Shown piece after piece: positions 9,442-17,367 of a stretch of DNA of 64,000 nucleotides. Source of the stretch: Sphaerisporangium aureirubrum (GTDB lineage: Bacteria; Actinomycetota; Actinomycetes; Streptosporangiales; Streptosporangiaceae); assembly GCF_042658925.1 (NCBI RefSeq), contig NZ_JBHSRF010000018.1, positions 62,001-126,000 of the forward strand, read 5' to 3'. Under the pieces are notes generated by a model. It was not told the DNA's origin. It saw only the letters and a list, made by a program, of their open reading frames with translations, and ran no database searches. Each line of letters opens with the position of its first letter. Positions within the stretch are counted from its first letter, which is position 1. Both the position numbers and the translations under genes were made by a program.

Positions 9442-9984
9442 GTGACCAAGCGTCCCCTTGTCCTGCTGGACGTGGACGGGGTGCTCAACCCCGCCCGGCG
9501 GCCGACGATGCGGCACCGGCGCCACGACGTCACGCTGGACGGACGGACCTACCGGGTGCTGCTGAACGCCAGGCACGGGCCGAAGCTCCTCGCGCTGGCC
9601 GCCGGCGCCGAGGCGGACCTGGTGTGGGCGACCACGTGGGAGGAGCACGCCAACGCCGAGATCGCGCCGCGTCTCGGGCTGCCGCCGCTGCCGGTGATCC
9701 ACGTGACCGGCGACCTCGGCACCCGCACGGGCGAGCACTTCAAGACCCGGCACGTGGCCGAGTACGTCGCCGGGCGGCCGTTCGTGTGGTTCGACGACAG
9801 CCTCCGCCCGCCCGACTGGCAGTACCTGATGGACCACCCCGGCGTCGGGGAGTTCCTGCTGGTCGAGGTGGACCCGCAGACCGGCCTGACCGACGGCCAC
9901 CTGGCCCGCGCCCGCGAGTGGCTGACCGGCCGCGCGCTCGGCCTGGACGACGCGGGAGCGGCGTCCCCCGAACCGGCACCCTGA
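9442..9984 (+). CDS. HAD-superfamily protein (Swiss-Army-Knife RNA-repair-type HAD)
   Basis: 180 residues; GTG 9442 with AGGAG 6 nt upstream. The N-terminal DVDGVLNP carries the two Asp of HAD motif I, followed by VWATTWEEHAN (motif II, Thr) and the C-terminal FVWFDDSLRPPDW (acidic motif IV). This pattern is typical of the small HAD domains found alone in actinobacteria and related to those of 'Swiss Army Knife' RNA-repair proteins. No ligase or kinase partner is nearby, so the substrate is unknown. The stop codon lies inside a 26-bp tandem duplication. Confidence 0.75.
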   Translation: MTKRPLVLLDVDGVLNPARRPTMRHRRHDVTLDGRTYRVLLNARHGPKLLALAAGAEADLVWATTWEEHANAEIAPRLGLPPLPVIHVTGDLGTRTGEHFKTRHVAEYVAGRPFVWFDDSLRPPDWQYLMDHPGVGEFLLVEVDPQTGLTDGHLARAREWLTGRALGLDDAGAASPEPAP

Positions 9985-10024
9985 CTTGGCGCTCTGACCC
10001 GGCACCCTGACTTGGCGCTCCGAC
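9973..10024. repeat. 26-bp tandem duplication spanning the HAD stop codon
   Basis: The segment CCGGCACCCTGACTTGGCGC recurs after 26 bp with one or two differences in the following bases (GCTCTGA versus GCTCCGA). The first copy contains the in-frame TGA that ends the HAD gene and the second duplicates it just downstream. Confidence 0.85.
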
Positions 10025-10057
10025 CAGGCGGCCCGGCCGGTCGCCGGGCCTCCGGTG

Positions 10058-10082
10058 CGGCCGGGGCTCACGTCCCCGGCCG
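10058..10082. terminator. GC hairpin between convergent HAD and beta-glucosidase genes
   Basis: Nine-base-pair stem CGGCCGGGG/CCCCGGCCG with a 7-nt CTCACGT loop, placed between the two convergent gene ends. It could serve both directions. Confidence 0.6.
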
Positions 10083-10096
10083 GCCGGATCCGCCGG

Positions 10097-11470
10097 TCAG
10101 GCGCCGGAGGACGCGATCTGGTCGCGGTACCAGTGGTAGCTGGCCTTCGGGGTGCGGGCCTGGGTCGCGTAGTCGACGTGCACCAGGCCGAACCTCGCGG
10201 CGTAGCCCCTGGCCCACTCGAAGTTGTCGAGCAGCGACCAGCAGAAGTACCCGCGCACGTCCACGCCCGCGGCGATCGCCTCGGCGGTGGCGGCCACGTG
10301 CGCGCGCAGGAAGTCGATCCGGCCCTGGTCGCCGAGGTCGTCGCCGTGCTCGCCGTAGCCGTTCTCCGTGACGTACACCGGCGGCAGGCCGGGAAACCGT
10401 GCGGCCAGGCCGGTGAGGGTGTTCCGCAGGCCCTCGGGCTCGACGGGCCAGCCGAGCCCGCTGGTCACGCCGCCCTCGGGGGTCACGTTGCGCACCCCGA
10501 TGTCGAACGCGGTGCGCCGGGCGGGGTCGGGCTCGGTGTGCGGGGCGTCGGCGGCGTGGATCCGGTAGTAGTAGTTCAGCCCGAAGAAGTCGAGCGGCGC
10601 CCCGATGATCTCCAGGTCGCCGTCCTCGCGGAACGAGAGGTCGCTGATCGCGCCGAAGGTCTCGGCCATGTCCTCGGGGTAGGCGCCGCCGAACACCGGC
10701 TCGGTGAACTGCCGGTTGACCAGCAGGTCCATCCGCCGGGCCGCGGCGGCGTCCGCCGGGGAGCCGCTCGCGGGCACGGCGGGCGACATGTTCAGGGTGA
10801 GCCCGACCCGCTCGCCGCCCCCGGTGCGCAGCCGGGGCACCGCGAGGCCGTGCGCGAGCAGCAGGTGGTGGGCGGCGGCCAGGGCGCCGTGGCCCTCCCG
10901 GGCGCCGGGCGCGTGCCGTCCCTCGGCGTAGCCGGTGATGGAGGAGCAGTACGGCTCGTTGAACGTGATCCAGTACGGGTCCCAGCCGGCGAGGGCGTCG
11001 TGCACGATCGCGGCGTAGTCGGCGAAGCGCTCGGCGGTGTCACGCTCCCGCCAGCCGCCGCGGTCCTCCAGCGCCTGCGGCAGGTCCCAGTGGTACAGCG
11101 TGACGAACGGCGTGATCCCGTTGTCGCGCAGCAGGTCCAGCAGCCGCTTGTAGAAGCTCAGGCCCCGCTCGCCGGGCTTGCCGCGGCCGTCGGGCTGCAC
11201 GCGCGGCCAGGCGACGGAGAACCGGTAGGCCCCGGCGCCGAGGCCGGTCAGCAGCCGGACGTCCTCCTCCGGGCGGTGGTAGTGGTCACAGGCGACGTCG
11301 CCGGTGTCGCCGCCCGCCACCGCGCCGGGCACCCGGCAGAAGGTGTCCCAGATGGACGGACCCCGGCCGTCCTCGCCCACGGCCCCCTCGATCTGGTAGG
11401 CGGATGTGGCCGTGCCCCAGACGAAGCCGGGCGGGAAGGCCGGCGTGGGGGCAGAGGAGTCCTCGGTCAC
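10097..11470 (-). CDS. Family GH1 beta-glucosidase
   Basis: 457 residues; GTG 11470 with AAGGGAC upstream. A retaining cytoplasmic beta-glycosidase splitting cellobiose-like disaccharides or aryl glucosides. It starts with the GH1 N-terminal signature FVWGTATSAYQIEGA; the acid/base Glu is in TFNEPYCS and the nucleophile Glu is in YVTENGYGE. It ends with the usual ARGYAARFGLVHVDYATQ and PKASYHWYRDQI segments. No signal peptide. Length is normal for the family (440-480). No sugar transporter lies beside it; a divergent promoter region separates it from the GlpQ-like gene. Confidence 0.95.
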   Translation of the reverse strand: MTEDSSAPTPAFPPGFVWGTATSAYQIEGAVGEDGRGPSIWDTFCRVPGAVAGGDTGDVACDHYHRPEEDVRLLTGLGAGAYRFSVAWPRVQPDGRGKPGERGLSFYKRLLDLLRDNGITPFVTLYHWDLPQALEDRGGWRERDTAERFADYAAIVHDALAGWDPYWITFNEPYCSSITGYAEGRHAPGAREGHGALAAAHHLLLAHGLAVPRLRTGGGERVGLTLNMSPAVPASGSPADAAAARRMDLLVNRQFTEPVFGGAYPEDMAETFGAISDLSFREDGDLEIIGAPLDFFGLNYYYRIHAADAPHTEPDPARRTAFDIGVRNVTPEGGVTSGLGWPVEPEGLRNTLTGLAARFPGLPPVYVTENGYGEHGDDLGDQGRIDFLRAHVAATAEAIAAGVDVRGYFCWSLLDNFEWARGYAARFGLVHVDYATQARTPKASYHWYRDQIASSGA

Positions 11471-11531
11471 TGTCGTCCCTTGATCGTCGCGGAATTGTTT
11501 GCCCCTGATTATCCGCTTATCACCGCCGATC

Positions 11532-11569
11532 GGGACATTGGTCCCTCTGTGCGGCATTGATCGTTAACG
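11532..11569. promoter_or_regulatory. Inverted repeats in the divergent bgl/glpQ intergenic region
   Basis: Two small palindromes lie close together: GGGAC-ATTG-GTCCC at 11532-11545 and CGTTAACG at 11562-11569. The surrounding sequence is noticeably richer in A/T than the genes. They sit about 60-100 bp from either start codon and could be repressor operators for the two divergent genes. This is inference from symmetry and position only. Confidence 0.3.
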
Positions 11570-11639
11570 GTGAGGCCACCCCGGGTACAGATCACGGGAT
11601 TAGCGTGCCCCGCGAGTCAAGAGAGTGGGGTGTGCCCTG

Positions 11640-12749
11640 ATGATGAAGAGAACGCTCGCGGTGATCGCGGGAGCGGTGGTGCTGGCGGCGGTGGGTACCG
11701 TGGGAGCGGTGGGCGCGACGGCGGAACGAGGCGGGCACGACGGCGGCGGCGAGCCGCTGGTGATCGGCCACCGCGGCGCCAGCGCGGTGCGTCCCGAGCA
11801 CACGCTGCTGTCCTACGAGGCCGCGATCAAGCTGGGCGCCGACTACATCGAGCCGGACCTGGTCTCCACCAAGGACCACGTGCTGGTCGCCCGGCACGAG
11901 AACGAGATCGGCGGGACCACCGACGTCGCGAACCACCCCGAGTTCGCCGGCCGCCGGACCACCAAGACCATCGACGGCGTGGCGATCACCGGCTGGTTCA
12001 CCGAGGACTTCACGCTGGCCGAGCTGCGCACGCTGCGGGCCAAGGAGCGCATCCCCGACCTGCGGCCGGACAACGCCGCGTTCGACGGGCTGGCCCAGAT
12101 CCCGACGTTCGACGAGGTGATCAAGCTGGCCCGGCGGCACGGCGTGGGCGTCTACCCCGAGACCAAGCACCCGACGTACTTCGACTCGATCGGGCTGGCG
12201 CTGGAGGAGCCGCTGCTGCAGACGCTGCGCCGCAACGGCTGGGACGGGTCGCGCGCGCCGGTGTTCATCCAGTCCTTCGAGACGGGGAACCTCAGGGAGC
12301 TGCGCTCGGCCACCAAGACCCGGCTGATCCAGCTGATCAACGGGACCGGCGCGCCGTACGACCTGGTGGCGGCGGGCGACACCCGCACCTACGACGACCT
12401 GGTGACCCCGGCCGGCCTGCGCGACATCGCGCGGTACGCCGACGGTGTCGGCGTGGCCACCACGCGGCTCATCCCCACGGGCCCCGACGGGAGGCTCCTG
12501 GAGCCGACCCCGCTGGTCCGCGACGCCCACCGCCGCGGCCTGCTGGTGCACACCTGGACCGTGCGCCCGGAGAACTCCCAGCTCCCGGTGGACTACCGCC
12601 TGGGCAACCCGGCGAGCCCGGTCTACCCGCGGGCCACCGGTGACGTGGCGGGCTGGCTGGAGCGTCTGTACGGGCTCGGCATCGACGGCGTCTTCTCCGA
12701 CGACCCGGGCATCGCCCGCGCCGTCCGCGAGCGGCTGTCGGACGGCTGA
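11640..12749 (+). CDS. glpQ: Secreted glycerophosphodiester phosphodiesterase (GlpQ type)
   Basis: 369 residues from ATG 11640, preceded by GTGGGGTG; ATG 11643 and GTG 11625 are alternatives. The N-terminus is a Sec signal peptide (KR, then LAVIAGAVVLAAVGTVGAVG and an Ala-rich cleavage region). Catalytic landmarks of the GDPD fold are HRGASAVRPEHT, GADYIEPDL and ARHENEIGGT, plus VYPETKHP and a C-terminal HTWTVRPEN. Length and the extra mid-domain segments fit the extracellular GlpQ group rather than the short cytosolic UgpQ group. It hydrolyses glycerophosphodiesters from lipids or teichoic acids outside the cell. Confidence 0.92.
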   Translation: MMKRTLAVIAGAVVLAAVGTVGAVGATAERGGHDGGGEPLVIGHRGASAVRPEHTLLSYEAAIKLGADYIEPDLVSTKDHVLVARHENEIGGTTDVANHPEFAGRRTTKTIDGVAITGWFTEDFTLAELRTLRAKERIPDLRPDNAAFDGLAQIPTFDEVIKLARRHGVGVYPETKHPTYFDSIGLALEEPLLQTLRRNGWDGSRAPVFIQSFETGNLRELRSATKTRLIQLINGTGAPYDLVAAGDTRTYDDLVTPAGLRDIARYADGVGVATTRLIPTGPDGRLLEPTPLVRDAHRRGLLVHTWTVRPENSQLPVDYRLGNPASPVYPRATGDVAGWLERLYGLGIDGVFSDDPGIARAVRERLSDG

Positions 12750-12789
12750 GCCGCGATCGGGTCCCGGGCGGGCGCCCGGGGAAATGGTA

Positions 12790-12823
12790 CGGCCGCCGGC
12801 GGGCCCGGTCCCGCCGGCGGCCG
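12790..12823. terminator. Perfect 14-bp stem hairpin, bidirectional
   Basis: CGGCCGCCGGCGGG pairs perfectly with CCCGCCGGCGGCCG across a 6-nt CCCGGT loop. It lies between the convergent glpQ and small secreted-protein genes, so it probably terminates both transcripts. Confidence 0.75.
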
Positions 12824-12883
12824 TGCTGTGGGCGGCGGCGCGGGGCCGGGGCCCGTCGCGCGCCGCGAGTGATCTTACGGGGG

Positions 12884-13249
12884 TCAGCTCACGGTGGCGC
12901 AGATGACGTAGACGCTGATGCCGACGTCGCGGTAGTTGTTCTGCCGGCCGAGGCCGATCCAGCCGGTGCCGTCGTCGGTGGGGAAGCTGCCGACGAGGAT
13001 GGCGTCGTTGCCCTGGGCCTCGGCGCCGCCCCCGACGGCGCGCTTGCCGGTGGGGCACCGGACGGTGCGGCGGGTGAAGTTGGGGACGTTGGCGTTGGGC
13101 AGCTTGACCAGCTGGTAGCCGGTGAAGTCGGCGGCCTGTGGCACGGGCGCGGGCGCGGCGGACGACGCGGGGGCGGCGGCGACCGCGGTGAGGCCGGCGC
13201 AGCAGGCGGCGGTGACCAGCCCGAGGGCGCAGAGCTTCTTGCGCTTCAT
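12884..13249 (-). CDS. Small secreted protein with one Cys pair
   Basis: 121 residues; ATG 13249 with AGGAGG 7 nt upstream. A clear signal peptide (KRKK, then LCALGLVTAACCAGLTAVAA with a following AxA-type site) precedes a mature domain of about 85 residues. The mature part has FTGYQLVKLPNANVPN, TVRCPTGKRAVGGGAEA, and ends VYVICATVS, so a single disulfide between the CPTG and VICA cysteines is likely. The CPxGKxxxGGG pattern occurs in several small exported actinobacterial proteins of unknown function. The gene stands alone. Confidence 0.72.
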   Translation of the reverse strand: MKRKKLCALGLVTAACCAGLTAVAAAPASSAAPAPVPQAADFTGYQLVKLPNANVPNFTRRTVRCPTGKRAVGGGAEAQGNDAILVGSFPTDDGTGWIGLGRQNNYRDVGISVYVICATVS

Positions 13250-13831
13250 GGTGCTTCCTCCTTGGATCGTTCCCACCAGGCCCGGGCCGCTCCCGTCGAG
13301 GGAGGTTGAGGGGGCGGCCGGGACCCGGACGGGGGTCTTCGGAATCGTCACGTGAAGTATCCATACGACTACCGTCCGTGTCCATGACCGAATCTTGACC
13401 GCCGGATCCGGCCAGGGGTCCGCGGCGACGGCCACCCTCCCGCGATCGCTCCCTTCACCTGCGGTTTTCCGCCGAGCCCCTGGCAGGCGGGGCCGGGAGC
13501 CCCGCGCGGGGCCCGCCCGTCATGACCGCAAGCGGACGGGACCGCCGGTGACACCACGTGACACATGCACCGAACGTCGCTTTTGGCGCTTTATGCGAGG
13601 TATCGCCGGGTAAGACGTGGTTAGCCGACGCACAGGGCTCGGCAGACCGGCCGGCGCGCACGGGCGGGTTCCGCTCGCGGCAGGTCCCGCGGAAACGACG
13701 AACCGTGTCATCGCCGTCGCCCGCCACCGCGGCAGGCGGCTCCCTCGCAGGCCATTCATCCGTCAGCACCCGTCATCAGCATGCCCTTCACCGCCGTACG
13801 GCACGTCCCGGGCAGCCGGGCAGGAGGATCC
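13250..13831. other. 582-bp intergenic region upstream of egtA
   Basis: Separates the small secreted-protein gene and the egtABCD operon, which are transcribed away from each other. No protein with a credible ribosome site and family match was found on either strand. It should contain both divergent promoters; a somewhat A/T-richer patch lies near 13345-13400 and another near 13555-13620, but no convincing -35/-10 pair could be assigned. Confidence 0.5.
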
Positions 13832-15061
13832 ATGATCGGTACGGAGAACGTCGACGCGCCGATCCGCCGGATGGCGGACGTGGAGGAGTTCGCCCGGCGG
13901 TGCTTCCAGGGGACCCCCGGCGACCGGATCGGGGTCGAGCTCGAGTTCCTGGTGTACGACCGCGCCGATCCCACCCGGCCCGTCCTGGTGCGGGAGATCT
14001 CCGAGATCCTGCCGCCGCTGCCGGGCGGCAGCGCGGTGACCTTCGAACCCGGCGGGCAGCTGGAGCTGTCCGGCCCGCCGGGCGACCTGCCCGGTGTGCT
14101 GTCCCGCCTGTCCGCCGACGTCGCCGCCGCGCGCCACGCCCTGGACGGGGCGGGGCTGATGGCGGTGGGGTTCGGCCTGGACCCGCTGCGCGGGCCGCAC
14201 CGCCAGCTGCGGCAGGAGCGGTACGAGTCGATGGCGCGGCTGCTCGGCGAGCCCTACGGCCCGATGATGATGTGCCTGACCGCGTCCATCCAGGTCAACG
14301 TGGACCTCGGCCGCCATCCCGAGGCCCGCTGGCGGCACGCCAACCTGTTCGGTCCCGTGCTGAACGCGGCGTTCGCCAACTCGCCGCTGCTGCGCGGCCG
14401 GCCGTGCGGGTGGGTGTCCGGCAGGCAAGCCGTGTGGCTGCACCTGGACCCCACCAGGACCCGTCCCATCCCGTGGGACCAGGAGCCGGTCGCCACCTGG
14501 GCGGCGTACCTGGCGGGCGCCCGCCTGATGCCGGGCCGCGAGCCGCGGCGGCGCGCCGGGTCGCCGGGTCGCACGTTCGGCGACTGGATGCGCGGCCCGC
14601 GCCTGCCCCGCAACGCCCCCACCGCCGGGGACCTCGCCTACCATGCGACCACCGTGTTCCCGCCGGTCCGGCCGCGGGGGTGGCTGGAGATCCGCTATCT
14701 CGACGCGCTGCACCCGCGCTGGTGGCCGGTCTGCGTGGCCGTCACCTCGGCCCTGCTGCTGGACGACGCCGCCGCCGGCGCCGCGGCCGCCTGTGCCGAG
14801 CCGCTGGCGGGCCGCTGGTGGCAGGCCGCGCACGCCGGGCTGTCGGACAAGGGGATGCGCGCCGCGGCCGAGGGCTGCTTCCATGCCGCGCTCACCGCGC
14901 TGCCCGGCCTCGGCGCGCCGCGCGAGCTGGTCGCGGACGTCGAGGAGTACGCCGACCGGCACGTGACCCCGGGGCTCGGTCCCGCCGCCGAGGTCCTGCT
15001 GCGGGCACGGGACCTCGGCGGCCCCCTGTCCGGCCGGATCTTCGCGGCGGCCGCGGCATGA
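13832..15061 (+). CDS. egtA: Glutamate-cysteine ligase EgtA (ergothioneine pathway)
   Basis: 409 residues; ATG 13832 with AGGAGG 5 nt upstream. It makes gamma-glutamylcysteine from Glu and Cys with ATP, the sulfur donor used by EgtB. The GCS2-family core shows RIGVELEFLVYD, TFEPGGQLELSGPPG, MMMCLTASIQVNVDLG and a C-terminal RGWLEIRYLDALHPRWW. Its stop overlaps the egtB start in an ATGA. Gene order egtA-B-C-D confirms the pathway role over a housekeeping GshA. Confidence 0.95.
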   Translation: MIGTENVDAPIRRMADVEEFARRCFQGTPGDRIGVELEFLVYDRADPTRPVLVREISEILPPLPGGSAVTFEPGGQLELSGPPGDLPGVLSRLSADVAAARHALDGAGLMAVGFGLDPLRGPHRQLRQERYESMARLLGEPYGPMMMCLTASIQVNVDLGRHPEARWRHANLFGPVLNAAFANSPLLRGRPCGWVSGRQAVWLHLDPTRTRPIPWDQEPVATWAAYLAGARLMPGREPRRRAGSPGRTFGDWMRGPRLPRNAPTAGDLAYHATTVFPPVRPRGWLEIRYLDALHPRWWPVCVAVTSALLLDDAAAGAAAACAEPLAGRWWQAAHAGLSDKGMRAAAEGCFHAALTALPGLGAPRELVADVEEYADRHVTPGLGPAAEVLLRARDLGGPLSGRIFAAAAA

Positions 15062-16599
15062 GCGGCGCCCAGGAGCGGAGCCCCGGCGGCGAAGCGCGGA
15101 CCCCCGCCGGTACCGGCGGCGCCGAGGAACGGATCATCCCGGATCGCGGCCGGATCACCCCCGCTCGCGGCGGCGCCAGAGAGCGGATCGCCGCCGACCC
15201 CGCCACCGCGCGGGAGCGGATCGCCGCCGACCCCGGCGCCGCCGAGGAACGGATCGCCGCCGACCCCGGCCGCGCCGAGGAGCGGATCGCCGCCGATCCC
15301 GATGCCGCCAAGGAGCGGATCGCCGCCGAGCTCGACGCCGGGCGTGGCCGGTCGCTGCGCTACACCGAGGTCGACGACGAGACGCTGGTACGCCAGCACT
15401 CCCCGCTGATGTCGCCCCTGGTGTGGGACCTGGCGCACGTCGGCAACTACGAGGAGCTGTGGGTGCTGCGCCAGGCGGACGGCGCGGAGGCGCTGCGCCC
15501 GGAGATCGACGCCATGTACGACGCGTTCGCCCATCCGCGCGCCGAGCGGCCCGAGCTGCCGCTGCTCGCCCCGGACGAGGCGCGCCGGTACATCGCCGGG
15601 GTGCGCGACCGGGTGCTGGACGCGCTGGACCGCATGGACCTGTCCGACCCGCACCCGCTGCGCGCCGGCGGCTACGTGTTCGGCCTGGTGCTCCAGCACG
15701 AGCACCAGCACGCCGAGACCATGCTGGCCACCCTGCAGCTGTCCCGGCGGCCCGGCCTGGTCCCCGACGGCGTCCCGCCGTCCGGCCGGGCCCGCGGGCA
15801 CGACCAGGTGCTCGTGCCCGCCGGGCCGTTCCAGGCGGGGACCTCCGGCGACCCGTGGGCGTACGACAACGAGCGCCCGGCGCACCGGGTGGACCTGCCC
15901 GCCTTCTGGATCGACCGCTTCCCGGTGACCAACGCGGCCTACACCGAGTTCATCGAGTCCGGCGGGTACGGCGACCCGCGCTGGTGGAGCCCCGACGGCT
16001 GGCGGTGGCGCTGCGGCCGGCGGGTGACCGCGCCGCTGTTCTGGGCCAGGGACGGCCGCCGGTGGTGGCGCAGGCGCTTCGGGCGCATGGAGCCGGTGCC
16101 GCCCCGCGAGCCCGTCCAGCACGTCAGCTGGTACGAGGCCGACGCCTACGCCCGCTGGGCGGGCGCCAGGCTGCCCACCGAGGCCGAGTGGGAGAAGGCC
16201 TGCGCCTGGGACACGCGGGCGCAGCGGGCCCTGCGCTACCCCTGGGGGGACGCCGCGCCGGGGCCACGGCACGCCAACCTCGGGCACCGGACGGCCCGGC
16301 CCGCGCCCGCCGGGGCGTTCCCCGAGGGGGCGAGCCCGTGCGGCGCCGAGCAGATGATCGGGGACGTGTGGGAGTGGACCGGCTCGTGGTTCGCGCCCTA
16401 CCCGGGGTTCCGCGGCTTCCCCTACCGGGAGTACAGCGAGATTTTCTTCGGGCGGGGCTACCGGGTGCTGCGCGGCGGGTCGTGGGCCACGCACCCGTCA
16501 TCGGTCCGGGCGACGTTCCGCAACTGGGACCTCCCGGCGCGGCGGCAGATCTTCGCGGGCTTCCGGTGCGCCCGGGACCTCGCGCCCGGGGAGACGTAG
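15058..16599 (+). CDS. egtB: Hercynine oxygenase EgtB with expanded N-terminal repeats
   Basis: 513 residues; ATG 15058 overlaps the egtA stop. A non-haem iron sulfoxide synthase joining hercynine with gamma-glutamylcysteine. The DinB-like domain holds HSPLMSPLVWDLAHVGNYEE and the iron-binding QHEHQHAETM. The C-terminal formylglycine-generating-enzyme-like domain has AFWIDRFPVTNAAYTEF, RLPTEAEWEKA and GGSWATHPSSVRATFRNW. The first ~95 residues are unusual: five to six 11-residue units of the type ERIAADPxxAx precede the normal EgtB helix (ERIAAELDAGRGRSL). The enzyme core looks intact. Normal EgtB is about 420-450 residues, so the excess is this N-terminal tail. Confidence 0.95.
   Translation: MSGAQERSPGGEARTPAGTGGAEERIIPDRGRITPARGGARERIAADPATARERIAADPGAAEERIAADPGRAEERIAADPDAAKERIAAELDAGRGRSLRYTEVDDETLVRQHSPLMSPLVWDLAHVGNYEELWVLRQADGAEALRPEIDAMYDAFAHPRAERPELPLLAPDEARRYIAGVRDRVLDALDRMDLSDPHPLRAGGYVFGLVLQHEHQHAETMLATLQLSRRPGLVPDGVPPSGRARGHDQVLVPAGPFQAGTSGDPWAYDNERPAHRVDLPAFWIDRFPVTNAAYTEFIESGGYGDPRWWSPDGWRWRCGRRVTAPLFWARDGRRWWRRRFGRMEPVPPREPVQHVSWYEADAYARWAGARLPTEAEWEKACAWDTRAQRALRYPWGDAAPGPRHANLGHRTARPAPAGAFPEGASPCGAEQMIGDVWEWTGSWFAPYPGFRGFPYREYSEIFFGRGYRVLRGGSWATHPSSVRATFRNWDLPARRQIFAGFRCARDLAPGET
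15124..15345 (+). repeat. 33-bp tandem repeats in the 5' end of egtB
   Basis: Five in-register copies begin at 15181, 15214, 15247, 15280 and 15313, each encoding ERIAADPxxAx or the terminal ERIAAELDAGR. A more degenerate EERIIPDRG unit precedes them from about 15127. The last unit corresponds to the natural first helix of EgtB, so the array looks like upstream copying of that helix. Confidence 0.9.
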
Positions 16600-17304
16600 G
16601 TGTGCCGCCACGCAGCGTGGCTCGGCGCGCCCCGCGCGCTCGCCACCCTGCTGGAGGGCGACGGGCTGATCCGGCAGTCCTACGCGCCGCGGCTGCAGCG
16701 GTTCGGCACCGTCAACGCCGACGGCTTCGGCGCCGGGTGGTACGTGCCGCCGCGCCCCGAGCCGGTCCGCTACCGGCGGGCCGTGCCCATCTGGACCGAC
16801 GCCAACCTGCCCGGCCTGGCCGCGGTGTCACGGTCGCGGTGCCTGGTCGCCGCGGTGCGGTCGGCCGCCGAGGGCGTCGCCGCGGAGGAGTCGGCCACCG
16901 CGCCGTTCGCCTGCGGCCGGTGGCTGCTCAGCCACAACGGGCACGTCACGCCGTCCGCCGTCCGGTCCCTCGCCCGTGGCCGAGACCCCGAGAGCGGGTC
17001 GGACTCGGCGTGGCTGGCCGCCGCGGTGTTCGCCCGCCTTTCCGCCGGGCGGCCGGTCGCCGAGGCCGTGGCCGAGGTGGTCACCCTGGCCGGTCGGCAC
17101 GACCCCGCCGCGCGGCTCAACCTCATCGTCGCGGACGGCGACCTGGTCGCCGCCACGGCCTGGGGCGACACCCTGTTCCTCCACCTCGCCGAGGGGGCGC
17201 TGATCGCCAGCGAGCCCCTGGACGACCGGCCCGGGTGGGACGCCGTGCCCGACCGCCACATGGTCGTCACCACCCCGGACGGCGTCGTGACAAGCCCTCT
17301 GTGA
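16600..17304 (+). CDS. egtC: Gamma-glutamyl-hercynylcysteine sulfoxide hydrolase EgtC
   Basis: 234 residues; GTG 16600 follows the egtB TAG with no gap. A class II glutamine-amidotransferase-like (Ntn) hydrolase that removes glutamate from the EgtB product. Cys2 (MCRHAAWLGAP) is the N-terminal nucleophile exposed after Met removal. Further landmarks are NADGFGAGWY, FACGRWLLSHNGHV and GSDSAWLAAAVF. No separate ribosome site is visible, so translation probably depends on the upstream gene. Confidence 0.94.
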   Translation: MCRHAAWLGAPRALATLLEGDGLIRQSYAPRLQRFGTVNADGFGAGWYVPPRPEPVRYRRAVPIWTDANLPGLAAVSRSRCLVAAVRSAAEGVAAEESATAPFACGRWLLSHNGHVTPSAVRSLARGRDPESGSDSAWLAAAVFARLSAGRPVAEAVAEVVTLAGRHDPAARLNLIVADGDLVAATAWGDTLFLHLAEGALIASEPLDDRPGWDAVPDRHMVVTTPDGVVTSPL

Positions 17305-17367
17305 CCTGATTCCCGTGATTCCCGTGATCCCCGCGCCGCGTCACCACCGTCACACCAGGAGGCCCGC

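Noticed and set aside
10055..11560. Long plus-strand frame opposite the beta-glucosidase
   Set aside because: Antisense to an intact GH1 enzyme and low in complexity (Val/Gly/Arg-rich).
15124..15345. Regular 33-bp repeats as a CRISPR array
   Set aside because: Units are contiguous with no spacers, lie in frame inside egtB and encode a helical repeat.
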